Shown here in pieces: positions 12,248 to 24,860 of a stretch of DNA of 64,000 nucleotides. Position 1 is the first letter of the stretch; every line of letters begins with the position of its first letter. The DNA lies in assembly GCA_013399855.1 (NCBI GenBank), contig VXAY01005017.1:67305-131304 (forward strand). Direction: 5' to 3'. The notes under the pieces were generated by a model. It was not told the DNA's origin and did not search any database. It saw nothing but the letters and a program-made list of their open reading frames with translations. The translations under genes were made by a program, and so were the position numbers. This stretch comes from Oxyruncus cristatus. Taxonomy: Eukaryota; Chordata; Aves; Passeriformes; Cotingidae.

Positions 12248-13960
12248 AAATCTGAATTATTTTCTCTATTCAACCGATAGATTGAAAAATATTCTCAGCT
12301 ACAAGAATTCACGGAGGCATTTCCTATATACTAGCTTCCACTGGTTGTTTAAGAAAAGTGTTTTCTTTGAGCCGGTACCAAAGGATCAGCTCTGCATAAT
12401 CACTCTGCGGTCTTCTTCAATGGATGATGGTATAGGTTTTCCTTTTGAGCCTGCCCCTTCCTAAGCCTCCCATATGTAAACATAAACAGGAAATTTTTAA
12501 TCTGTGAGTTTGAAATTCAGCTGGAACAAGATACTAGGCTTTCTGACATACGAGCATTATATGTGGCTTTTGTAAAGTTCCCACAAGGAGGGGGTAGGAT
12601 TTTCTTCTAAATCAATTAAACACACAATTAAACCTGACTAATAATTACAAACATAAATAGCAACAGAGCCATGTTCACAGATTATTTCTACTGACAAACT
12701 ACTGACAAAATGTTGCACTGCTAAAATACCCTTCTGGGCGAATTGACCACTAAAGAAGGTTAAAGAGAACAACTATTATGCTTTGTTCTTAGGACAGAAG
12801 TATTTCATAGTTTGGTAATAACTGGTTCACAACTCAACCTAACTCTATCATCTTCCCTTTCCATACAATCATGGTTCCAGGCTTCAGTTTTCTTTCAAAC
12901 AACTCTGTTTAATATTAACAAACTTGAGTACCTGCCTTTTTGTTATCTGCACACTGACTCAAAATAGCAGAGAAAGGCACATCCTTAAATAACAGTGTAT
13001 AAACAGGTTAGTTTTTGAAGTGTTTTTTTTTTCATGCATCCTCTGGAATACTGGAGTGTATGGGTACAAACTGTGCTCTAGACTAATAACCCTGGATGCA
13101 ACGCTCATATCCCCATTAGTGGCTCTCTCTGAACCATTTCATTATCTATTTGTTAGCCTCTTGAAGCAGAACAAATAGATGTCATTTTCTGCCAAAGTCA
13201 AGATCTCCAATATATTTCCTGAAGAAGTTGTGCCAACTACTCAGAAATTCAGAATCACATGGCAAGTACATCTCTGATGTAGTTTGGTCTCTTTGAATAT
13301 CCATTTGTTCCTTGCAACTAACATAGCATGCCAAAACACTCTACAAAAGTTCCATAATTTTTTGTTCAGAGTGACATGTCACCAGAAATTTTGAATCATC
13401 AAAAGTTGCAAAATATTTCTTGGCCATCTGTCCCTTTGCTCACACGTTAATCTCAAGTGAATCTTTTCTTCTCTACAACTCCTCAACTTCTCTACAACTA
13501 TACTGTTCCCCTCTAAGATAAATCTTGCAGCACAATGAGGGGTGTGTACTGCTGCTCCAGATAACCAGTTCCCGTATTTTATTAGATATAACTGCTCTGA
13601 CTCATAGCTCTTTGGGACTGAGGATTTTCTCACTGTTCTCATCTGAAAGCAAGTGTTGTCAGCATAAAATTTTGATCTAGGCTAGACTTGTTAATTATCT
13701 GAATATACCAAAAAGTCTACTGTTTTAATGAGAAGTGGTTCCATATCTTTTAAGGAAATGTCTGTGCTGTGAGCATGCATTTTCAGAGTTAATATTCCTG
13801 CAGAAGCTTATGGAAGAGTGACAATTGTCCATTGCTCATTTATTACAAATCCCATAATTCTGTTGAGGAAGAAGATCAGAAAAATAGAGGAATTGTTCTT
13901 TTTTATCATTATTAGACAAAATGTCTTCTTATCATTAGAGAGAAATAAAAGAAAGGGGGT
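12248..13960. other. Unique sequence, no gene seen
   Basis: AT-rich and without recognisable repeats or coding potential. Confidence 0.5.
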
Positions 13961-14034
13961 TGGGTTTTTTTGTTTTGTTTTGTTTTGTTTGTTTGTTTGT
14001 TTGTTGGGGGAGTTGTGGGTTTTGTTTGTTTGTT
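13961..14034 (+). repeat. TTTTG/TTTG simple repeat
   Basis: TTTTG units followed by TTTG units, a G-rich interruption near 14006-14019, then more TTTG. C is absent from the plus strand over this stretch. Confidence 0.9.
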
Positions 14035-16089
14035 GACAGCTTACAGGAAGAATTAGATTTCTTTACAATTCAATTTTTTTTTTTAATGGCCCTGAGTTAA
14101 TACCTTTTTTATATCCATACCAGAGAACATTTTTTTTGTGTATTTTTGGAAGTCCCTCCTTTCTTACCTTCACAAAGTGATACAGAATATCAGTTTTTAT
14201 TTAGAAGTTAACACTGCTTTGGAAGTACTTTTATAAATTTCTCTTAAATTCGTAGATTGAAAGCTGAAAGAAGATCTTTCTGGTAGAAGTTTTCATAGGA
14301 CTTTTTTCTTCTCACAGCACTTTTTCACAACTTAACTGGAAGGGAAGGGTTTGTCAAAGAAAGGAGTTCTGATGAGTACCTTGAAAATACGTAGATAAAA
14401 TTGGGTATGTTGTTAGTACTTACAGATTAAATTATATCCCCACACTTTTCAATTAATATCTTCTGTCAGCAACACATCACTTCTACCCTTGCTCACCTAG
14501 ACCTTTTAACATAAGTCAGACCAGTCGATTAGAGCTGTGTCTTTCTGGATGGCAAATACTTGAAAGAGTAGCTGATGAGACTGGGCTTTGATACACTTAG
14601 TAGATTAAAATTTTCATAATAGGAGCATTCAATAAATTAGATATGGAAATGGAGAAGGAACCAGCAAAGAAATCTGAATGCACAGAATTTTTTTTTTTTG
14701 CAGACCTTTAAAAAAAGTAATCAAAAGAGCTAATACTATAATGTAACTCTTCTCCAGTTGTTTCTGTGTCACAGAAGAGAGTAATAATTGACAATATCAC
14801 TTTCTTATCCTCTTAACACTTTTTTATCTGACCTATATATCAAAAACCTTGAGCAACGACTGTTTCCATTCCTAGTTACTTTGGTATTCTTTGTATTCTA
14901 ATACTGCTAGGGCTTTAAATTATCTGCACCATATGGATTTGACAAACTGCTCAGCTTTTGATTAAAAAAAACCAGAATGCTACACTTCTCAGGACTGCAT
15001 ATATTGTCCTGTTGGGGAAAAAAAATAAAAATAAAAATAAAAATTACCTTCTGAATATGCAATAGGCAAGGTTTTGTGCAACAGAAACAAATAATACATT
15101 CAGAATTGAAATAAGATGGAACAGAAAGTTCTCTGCGTAGTGCGTGAAAAATATTTGAACATAAAACATATAAAATTCCCAGATATAGGTAAATAGATGT
15201 GGTGAACTAAATACAGCAGAAATACTAAATGGAACTTGATTTTGTTTTTCACTGGAGAATGTCGAAGCTGTTCACATAGAGAAAACTATTAGGAGCATTG
15301 TATTAATATACAGTAATTGATGGATAAAAAGATCAAACAATTTGTGCTCTTTGAGTGGGCGATAAAATAATAATTTGGCTTCTTGAGCAAAATGCAGTAA
15401 ATTGTCATTTTCAGTGGAAAAATGTTATTTTAATGAAATATTTATCCAGTTATTTATATGTGCAGATTTTGGCTCAAAACACAGACTGCTTAATTATCAG
15501 AATAGTTTAATCAATGCATAACATCCTCTCAACACATCTTTCAACTGTCTATAAAGGGGCAGCTAGGCTGACCATTTCCATCTATATTGTACATGTGGGA
15601 AGTTAGATGAGAAAAATTTCACTTTTTGCATCTTAATTCTTTCAGTTATAACCAAAACTGTGTTATGCAGCAAAGAAGGCAGGCATTATGTATAGACTAA
15701 ATGATGGCCACAGCGCCTAATTTTTTGTATGGTTTAGTAAGCAACCAAGTAACTAGAGCATGATTGCTCAAGAAAATATTACTGGAATATGTTTTGCTCA
15801 GTCCCTGCATCCACAATAGTTGGGACAATTCAAAAGGAATATAGCCAGTGTCAGGACTTGAGTTTGCATTTTGTCTTTCTGTGACTACTGGAGGAGCCTT
15901 TGTTTGGAAGAATAACAGAGCAACACCAGTTGTTTTTGTGTTTCTGTGAAGGCTTATGGACACAGCCACCTTTGCTCTACAGTAGAACTAAGCTGCAAGA
16001 TATTGTTAACTGTGTTTTTGCTGTCATCATAGAAAGATCAATAAGCTTTTCACTGTATTTTCAAAATTTGTCTCCAAATTCTGTGTCTT
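14035..16089. other. AT-rich unique sequence, no gene seen
   Basis: Nothing recognisable apart from an AAAAT pentanucleotide run at 15018-15044 and short homopolymers. Confidence 0.5.
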
Positions 16090-16480
16090 GGTCCTGACTG
16101 TCCCTGCCCACAGCTCCCCCAGCTCTGCCTGTGGCCCATGACCCCACAAGGTCATCCCCGCGGGGCCAGCAGCCCCTGCCCCAGTGACACCACAGCAGGG
16201 ACAATCTCCAGCTCCCCACACCCCTGCCTAATCTGGCCATTGGCACCCAAAGTTGCGCTGTCCTGCAAGCCCATGTCCTGGCCTCAGCATGTCCCCAGGG
16301 ATGGGCTCGATGCCTGGGGCTGAGGCTACCCCACTGCCCCTCAGCTGCCCTGTCCCTGACTGAAGCAGTGGGACAGGCCCTGACTGCTGGGCCCTGCCAT
16401 TACCCACATGGGGAGACCCTGATGCTCATGGCCCACAGAGCCACTGGCCTCCACATTGCCCTGACAGGATTTCAGTGTCT
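16090..16480. other. GC-rich, CpG-poor stretch of unknown origin
   Basis: Base composition changes abruptly to C-rich on the plus strand, with many CCC and CCTG words, yet there are only about four CpG sites. The frames (for example 16138-16323 plus) show no domain. It may be an old, CpG-decayed repeat fragment, but I cannot name a family. Confidence 0.4.
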
Positions 16481-17659
16481 AACTACGTGTAGATCAGTTC
16501 ACCATCATTTTTACCCCCACAGTCTCAGTGTTCAGTCCTCTCATTTCAGTAGTTCCTCACATCAGATATACACTTGAGTTTCACCCCTCAACCCACCTAA
16601 ATCTTGCTCAGACTAACTATACTGTACACCTGAAGCTTTTAAAAGCAAATGACGAAGGAATGAAAACAAATGCCTTCTTGTCAAATGAGATTCTCAACAT
16701 CACATGTTAAGTCTATCTTTCTTAAGGCAATGCATCTAATTGCTGAGCAGTCAGTAAAACATTATTTAAGAATTGTCCTAAGTAATTAAATTAGGCTACT
16801 CCAGTTTGGTTAAACACACATTAATCTTTCATAGTGACATCAAATTTGCAAACACCTTAGGGAAAAACTCTGCAGTAAATCATTTGTAAATGTAATAAAC
16901 GTTTAACTTGTAAAATAATATATGAGGTAGAATACTTCAAAGCAGTTCTATTTTACTTTTTTTTTCCTTGATTAAAAAAAGTGAATTAGATATGCTTAAT
17001 AATTTAATTGTATCATTCATACACAAAACCTACAGTGTTGTATTTATTTGATTGATTGGAAAAGGGACAATTTGTATATATTTTAAACTTAAAAATTTTT
17101 TTTAGAATTTGCATGTTAAAAGTTCAAATTGTCCTCATGTTATATCTGGTAAAATGCATAGGAGCTGCCTTGTTTTCCCACTCCAATTTAAAACTGGAAG
17201 TGTGAGAAACTTAATTATTATTATTAGAAGAATTATTATTAGCAGAACTAGCTTGATTACAACCTATAAAGCAAGAAATAGTACTTTTTGATGACATGGC
17301 CTCAGACTAAACTTAGGAAAATGACCAGAATTGGAAGGTAATTTGGCAATCTTGTTTCTAATACTTATGTTTGGACTGAGTTAACTTTGCATGCATTTTC
17401 CTCTCATGGGAGGCAAATGGTAGCATTAGAAAGTTGCACAGCAAGTCTCTGCCACTCTTGTTGAAACTTGGCACAGTGGGCTATAGTGTATGAGCTTTTT
17501 CCTCCGAGTAGGTGAGCCTTTCTTACACAAATCAGTAGTAGCTATGACTGCTCCCTCAGCTGGTGTTCACCATCTCACTGAATTATCCACTCTGTGAGCA
17601 AGAGCATCAACATGTTCTAGACACCGAAAATACCAGAATGAATTAAGTGGGATATATAT
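16481..17659. other. AT-rich unique sequence, no gene seen
   Basis: No recognisable gene or repeat. Confidence 0.5.
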
Positions 17660-17735
17660 GCTATAGAATGGTTTGGGTTGGAAAGGACATTAAAGATCAT
17701 CTAATTCCCACCCCCCTGACATGGGCAGAGACACT
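17660..17735 (-). mobile_element. CR1 LINE 3' tail fragment, minus strand
   Basis: TATAGAATGGTTTGGGTTGG followed by AAAGGACATTAAAGATCATC and CATGGGCAGAGACAC is the reverse complement of the last 75 bp or so of a CR1 element. The rest of the element is absent. Confidence 0.9.
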
Positions 17736-17854
17736 GTGGGTATGACCATAGATTGAAACCATGTTTACAGTTTTCTTGCATTTGGTTTTCTACAAGTAAC
17801 CCTATGGAATTCCCTTTTCGTATGCAAGTGAATTTTTTTTATATATGGTAAAGT

Positions 17855-18290
17855 TTCCTCTCCTCTCCTCNNNNNNNNNNNNNNNNNNNNNNNNNNNNNN
17901 NNNNNNNNNNNNNNNNNNNNNNNNNNNNNNNNNNNNNNNNNNNNNNNNNNNNNNNNNNNNNNNNNNNNNNNNNNNNNNNNNNNNNNNNNNNNNNNNNNNN
18001 NNNNNNNNNNNNNNNNNNNNNNNNNNNNNNNNNNNNNNNNNNNNNNNNNNNNNNNNNNNNNNNNNNNNNNNNNNNNNNNNNNNNNNNNNNNNNNNNNNNN
18101 NNNNNNNNNNNNNNNNNNNNNNNNNNNNNNNNNNNNNNNNNNNNNNNNNNNNNNNNNNNNNNNNNNNNNNNNNNNNNNNNNNNNNNNNNNNNNNNNNNNN
18201 NNNNNNNNNNNNNNNNNNNNNNNNNNNNNNNNNNNNNNNNNNNNNNNNNTCCTCCCCTCCCCTCCCCTCCCCTCCCCTCTCCTCTCCTCC
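17855..18290. repeat. CCTCT/CCCTC pyrimidine microsatellite interrupted by a 379-N gap
   Basis: The pentanucleotide CCTCT runs into the gap (17871-18249), and CCCTC/CCTCT runs emerge from it up to about 18290. The minus strand is GGGGA-type, able in principle to form G-quadruplex or triplex DNA. The true repeat length is unknown. Frames spanning the N are meaningless. Confidence 0.93.
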
Positions 18291-21200
18291 CTTCAGTGAA
18301 ACAACATTTTTTCATCTGACCAGTTCTATTCATCATGTTCTATTCATGTCAATGTTAAATTTGCTGATGATAAATCCAATTTGAACGAATTTGAAGTTTT
18401 CTGAAGAGGCCTGCCCTGAACTTGTAACTTGAGAAAAGCTTTGATAACTGTAATCTTTCCCATTAGAAAACAAAACTTATTTTAGGGACTGGGGGACTCC
18501 AACACTACTCATGGGACTATCCACTCGTATTTCCATTGCAAATCTATAGTGAGATATTCCCAAAAGTTCTGCAAGATCTACAGCATGCAAAGAAATTGCA
18601 AAAAAAAAGAAGTTATTTTAATAGAGTCAGACTGCACCACAGGGGAAGACTAAGAAATATCTTGTATTAGGAAATATCTTTTGGATGCATATAGGATTTT
18701 CAGGAGGATGCTTATGAGGTTCTTAATGGTAATGATTATACCTTACTGTCATTTAGGTGTTTAATAAGCATCAGCCCTTTCACCTGGCATAAAATTCAGA
18801 ACAAGCGTAAGAATCCCTCTTTATATTAATTTCTAGGCTCTGTTCGTTGTATTAAAGTCAGTAATCGAGTTCTTAGTGTTTCAGTATGATCAAGGTCTGA
18901 GTATTTTACTTTCCTATGAATTTTGCTGGACTATAGGGGCTCTGCAGCTTTTTTATGTTAGAAGCCATAAGAAAATTTGTTTGTCCAATTAGAAATAACA
19001 GAGGGAAAATGTTCATTTTCATAAATATAACACAATGTTCATTACTTGATGAAACAACTTTTTCACTATCATAATAATGGATTTGATACAATTTTACTGT
19101 CATAAGCCTGATAATTTAAGGAAGAGGAAAGCCATTTTCTTCAGCATTGGTCCCACACGGTCTTGCAACAACACACAATGTAATAATATGTCTCAGATGA
19201 TGGATAGATAATAATTGTGACAGATGGAAAATGGGCTAGTAATAAATGACTATTTCATAGTCAAAGTGCATAAGGGAATTTCTTTCAACTTTAGGAAAAA
19301 GAAATCATCCCAGCCAGACTGTTTAACTTTAAGAGCAATGAATGGACAGGGTCATAAGGAATGAATGCTTTATAAGTTAGTTTCCCTGAGAACAAGTCAG
19401 CTGTTCAACAATCTTCCCTAATGTGCTGAGATTTAATAATCCAGCTGACTAGTTATGGAGCATGTTTGAGTATGTTCTTTTTCCTTTGTCTGTCTTCCTC
19501 TTGCTCCAAAAGGGTGGTAAAAGAAGTTGTATCTACAACCCTGTTACAACGTCAATACAGCCTTATAGTGGATCTAGAAGCATTGGTTCATGGGCAATGT
19601 AGATCTAGTTACTTTAATCAAACTTTATGTGATGCGTGAAATTTTTTCTTCCTCCCTAATCTTAGAGAATATATTTTTGAATGGCTGTATTAAACAGTTC
19701 ATTCCTAAGGAAGAAGGTAGACCGCAGAAAAGGCCAAAAGTTTTAATTAGTCCGTTAGCTTTGGATGTGGTTACTTCATGTGAGAGCTCAGATCCTTTGA
19801 GTCTTTTGAGTTACTGCTAACAAAAAGTAAATTATTATAGTATCACCTGTACTGCAATGCTTTTAAACCTTTTTGACAAAGCATCTGAGGGATTTCATAA
19901 TACTACTGTGGAGGTCAAGATTCTCTCTTTGTCTCCTTATGAATAACCATCTTGCAATGGTTAAAGGGACAGAGCCTCTGCTTTCCTGGAAGAGGCTATA
20001 ACAAAACTGACACTGAGCATGCATGAACTTCATTGTGATTCTGACTGCTGCTACCTTTAGACAACCTTCTCTCTGTCAATCTTCTGAGATCTGCAGGAGC
20101 TCTGGCATTGTCCTGCAAGGCAAGAGCACCACAGGTTGTGTAGGGCTAAAATTCCAAATTTCCCCTCTCCCAAGCAGAGAGACAAAGCCAGTATCAGTAT
20201 TATCGCTGCTGTTTTGGACATACGTTATGAATAGTGGGGCATGAAAAGGTAAATTGGAGGTGAGAAGACTAAGTTTAAATGCACTGAACTGTGCAGGGCA
20301 AGGCACAGCACTAGTGTGGATACAGAGGATGCAAAATGCAGTAATATCACCACCTAATAATTGGTGTCATAGGCATCTAAATTTATAGTGTTGTAATGAC
20401 ATAGGTATATTAGCTATTACCAGTGCTTTGATGAGATATATATTTGGAACTGTAATTTAATCTCTTGGATTTCTGTTTTATTTGCTCTAGTTCAATTAAT
20501 TTCCCTCTTAATAGTGAGATCTCCAGCTACACTACTTGCAATTAGTTCATAAAATCCTGTCTTTCTGACAATTAGATTGTATCATTTTGGTTGCTTACAA
20601 TAGGGGACAATGAATATACAGGCCTCTTCATGAGCATATCACTAGTATATTTTTTTGTCAGAGATATATACACTTTATTTCTTATCCTTGTATTCAGCAA
20701 GATATTTGAACTAGTAATTAGATACTCTTTTTGGGACAAAGTGTTTCCTTGAAATCTAGAAACTGTCCCTAGTTGTCTCTGACAATTCATTCAGTCTAAA
20801 CATGAGTTATGCAAGAAACTTACCCACTAGCATGCTAAAACTGTACAAAATTGCACCCACTATCATATATGGCTAGACATTGCAGGGCTGTCCCTATTAT
20901 CTTATTGCTGGGGAACTGTTTTTTAACTTCAGAGAACCTTTTTCTTCTGTTTACAGCTGGTAAATCAACAATAGCAAAACAACAAAACAATTTTTCCGCT
21001 GCAAAAAGCCATCCTCCAACTGCTGAAAAAATGCCAATATTTTGACATTTAAAGTTTTTGCGTCGTTTGTGGGCTTCTTTTTTTTCTTTCTAATCTATTG
21101 CAGGATTTTCATTTTGAAGCTGAAATTGGATACATAGATAATTATAGCTCTTGGTAGCTCATTAACAGCTCTGCCTTTAAATCAAAACAGTTAAATAATG

Positions 21201-24200
21201 AGTTAGTCTAATTTGATTTCCCTGTTGACTGTCAACAATTGCTTTTCTTCCCTCTCTTAATGAATGATTCTGTTCTTTAATTGGGAAAATAGTTCCTGGG
21301 CTAGTCCAAGAGGTAGATCTTTCATGATTGCATATGCTTATGCACTTTTCTTTAGATTTGTGATAAATTGTTGTTTTATGGTATCTTAATTCTTCATTCC
21401 ACAGTAAACTTTAGGGAATTGAAATTTCTATCTATACTTACATTGTTCCATGGATGTGTGCTCCATATGATCACTGTGAAATTTGTGTTGATTAGAGATA
21501 GGGAAGCATGTAGCGACCTTAGAGAACTGTATCTGAGGTGAAACATAATGGTTGGCTTGCAATATATAGGGGTCACAGCACCACTGAATAATGTTTGTTT
21601 AATCTGATATGTAAAATATATTTTCACAAATACTGAAGTTTTAAATCTCATTACTGAAATCTCTCAAGACCTGTTCCCCTTTGTGAAATATGAAGACATC
21701 ATTTCATACTTATTGGTGAGGTGAGCAAAAGGTGGAGTGACAGCAGCTCTTCCTGTTCAGATGTTTCAGAATGTCATGGCACAGGTATGTTGAGTTTACT
21801 GATTCTGATTGAGGCTGCTGGAAATATATAGACCATGCTCCAATAAATCTTGCTGCAAGAGTTAGAAATGTTATGGTTCCCCATTTTCTGATCTGCCTCA
21901 CTCCTGAAAATTATTACCTGCATCACAGAAGGGACAAAAGGTTGTACCTGAGCCATTTCAGGTTGTCTTTTCAGTGTCTAAACTTAAGCCCCAGACGATT
22001 GTGAGTTTGAACTGAAACAGTAGGCTTAGCAGTGGGTAAGATACAATTACCCTTCTGCTGCCTTTGCTAGAAGAGTTGCTACTAGTGGTGATGTGCGGTC
22101 AAGCACAGCAGGATGTGCTGTTGCTTGTTTACCACCACCAGGAGAACTTGTCTCTGCTGTTAAGTTCTTCCAAGATGGCAAAGCTGTGGGGAAAGAAAGT
22201 GTATGCTCTACTTTATGCAACTATGCCTTCAAAGCTTGTGATGTCAGTGTAGCTTTACTGAACACAGAGTGTTTCTCTTAGTTTAACTGCCTGTGCAGTT
22301 CCAGGAATATGATGTAGCTGAGCTGGCAGGACAACTGGAAGCAAGTCTTTCCACTAGGAGAAACTCTACTGAGAGGCCTAACTATCTTATAGTTTCCAGT
22401 GCAGTTATGTATATTTTCAAGAGGCTGTTGTACTTTTTTCTGGCATCAGGTATAAAAAAACTTGTATCAGATTTGGGATTAACAACAAAGTAAAAGTAAA
22501 ATACTCAAGTGTGAAATTCCTTTATGGTATTAATTGATAACAACATATTCATGTGAGACAAATCACAGCAGCAAGGAGTAAACTGAAAATAACCTGTAGT
22601 CTCTCTCATTTGTTTAGCAGAACCATGGTTTTGAGAATTTTGTCTATAGGTAAAATAACTGATTGAAGGCACCCAATAATGAACTCTATTACAATAGTAT
22701 CTGTTTTTCTATCTATTTCTTGGAGTTTTCTTCTGCCAGTACAAGTTGACAGGTTGACACTTAAATTATCCTCTCTCTACAAGAAAGACGAACGGAGTGA
22801 AGAACAATGTAAATGTGGGGAATAAGGGAGTGCACACAACCCTGAGTTGGAATATGGAGAAATCCAAAGAAAAGACATGATACCGAGAATAAGGGCCAAA
22901 AAATGATCCAGAGATTTGTAACATCAATGAAAGAAGAATTCCTAAGACTAAAAAAACCCAACCAATCAACAAAAAAAAATTAATACAAAGGTGGGGAAGG
23001 GATTTCAGGAAAATGTTTACTTTGTGACTGAATAAAAGGAAAAGTGAGAGAACAGGGTTTGTTTATGAACTGGTTTGGGATTTTCTTGGACCTGGAGAAA
23101 GTTGTAAAAAGCCAGTAAAAATCCCACACAGGTCATTCTCATTTAAACACTAGAAATATTTTCCTATTTTTTCTACTACTGCCAAATACAACTCCAAGTG
23201 ATAGGTCTTCCATGTTTCTCTGGTTCATGTAAATGAAATACAGAAGAAATATAAAATATTGAACAAGAAAAAACTGTGCAAGTTAAAGATAGAACCACAG
23301 ACTCATAGGTAGAACTCACAGTTCTTCATCAACTACAGCTCTGTTGAATTTAGTATACAACTTTAACTACAGTGGCTAGTATAACTGAAAAATGTTGAAC
23401 TATCAAATTCCTTGGAGTAGTTTGCTGTATTACTGCAGAATACTATCTTTTTACACTCTTTCAGGAAACTTTGGAGGATGCTTAAGTATATGTTATCATA
23501 CTACTCTCAGAGAGAGTAGAAGATTTTATTTACATTTCTCAATTCTTAGTTCTTTTGATGGGAGGAAGGGTTATTTTTCAGCAACAGCTACTGTAAACCC
23601 TGTTGAGACATCAATGCTTTAATAAGGCATGGGTTCTAATAGGATCTTATGAACAAAGCATTTTGCACTGTTTCCCATGACATGCTGTACAAGCATGTCT
23701 ACTGAAGCTTTTGCAGAATTACCTTTTCATAGGTTAGATAAACAAAATTATTCCAAATGTTACAGGCACATTAAATTTCACACCATTATTTCTTTGAAAA
23801 ATTATGAAGTCTAAATTTTTTATATATTTCATTATCTTTATTAACACTGGAACATACAGTGATAGTCCTTTGACCAGTAGGAGTGGGAAGATACAAGTTG
23901 ATGCAGAATTGTTTCCAAATGTTCAGTGCACAAGCTAAAAAGGCAGTTAGCAGGAGCACAATACCTGGAGAATGTAAATGGCCAGATTATTTTTATTGTT
24001 CATATAGTTTAATGTTTGCCCTTTTTTGAAAATTCTATGTACAAATACTGAATCAGACTCAGTTAGTTTGACCTGGTTTGTACTTTGAGACCTAAATTCT
24101 TACGGAAGGGCCTGGTGAAAATAACAATTCCTTACACTTACTTATGCATGCAAGATCAAACAAAAGTCAAAAAGGAGGAGTTATGTTCTATAGCATGTTC

Positions 24201-24774
24201 TACTTCCCAAAGGTACAGCTGTTTCATGTGAAAAGTAAGAGCAAATAGTGATGCAATGATTTCTGTGTGCAAAGCACAATGCCTCTGACTGTCAGATGAA
24301 GAAGCTTTTCCTGGAGAAAAACAAAAGGAGAGACAGGGATACTGTCATGCCCAAAATGCAGCATCCCATCTAAGGAAGAGAAAAACTTGGACAGGAATTG
24401 TTTATACTTACTAGAGTTATAAGTGGGGTGAGAGCAGGACAAGACAGCAGAGAGAACTTGTTGAAGATGTGGATAATATGGCTTAGTTTTAAGAGGTGGT
24501 GAGTTTCAAATGTTAAACCCCTTAAAAATAAGTGGATCTGTAAGTATTTATGCAACTCAAACTCTTGTAAAGAGAATTGCTCATATCTGATGAGTTCCAA
24601 AATGAGCAAAATGAGAAGGACCTTCAGAGAATAGCCTGCTAAGAAATAAGTGTAGTCTGGTAAATTAATATATTGAGATTGCAGCTTAAAGAAATGTAAC
24701 TTTAACGTTTCTTTCTCTGTACTCTTTTTTATGTTATTTACTGTCACTTGCTGTCTGCTGGACATAGTTTTGTA
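18291..24774. other. AT-rich unique sequence, no gene recognised
   Basis: No repeat family or known domain in 6.5 kb. One frame at 22033-22281 (plus) is open for over 80 codons in locally less AT-rich sequence, with residues such as GELVSAVKFFQDGKAVGKE, but I do not recognise it and it lacks clear splice sites or an initiator. Confidence 0.45.
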
Positions 24775-24860
24775 GACAGCCCTGCTTGAACTGGAGTGTT
24801 GGACAGGATGAATTCCAGAGGTTCCTTCAAACCTCAGCCATTATGTAATTCCGGCATTTA
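24775..24860 (+). mobile_element. Old CR1 LINE 3' tail, plus strand
   Basis: The words CCAGAGGTTCCTTCAAACCT, then CAGCCATTATGTAATTC, match the diverged 3' terminus of an older CR1 subfamily. Only the last 85 bp or so can be recognised. Confidence 0.8.

Noticed and set aside
11637..12464. 275-codon plus frame and several overlapping frames at 11.6-12.5 kb
   Set aside because: They arise from GC-rich, LTR-like DNA in which stops are rare; Pro/Ser/Gly-rich translations in several frames on both strands show no domain.
17839..18384. Frames of 165 and 179 codons across the N gap
   Set aside because: They are mostly N; the real sequence is unknown and the edges are microsatellite.
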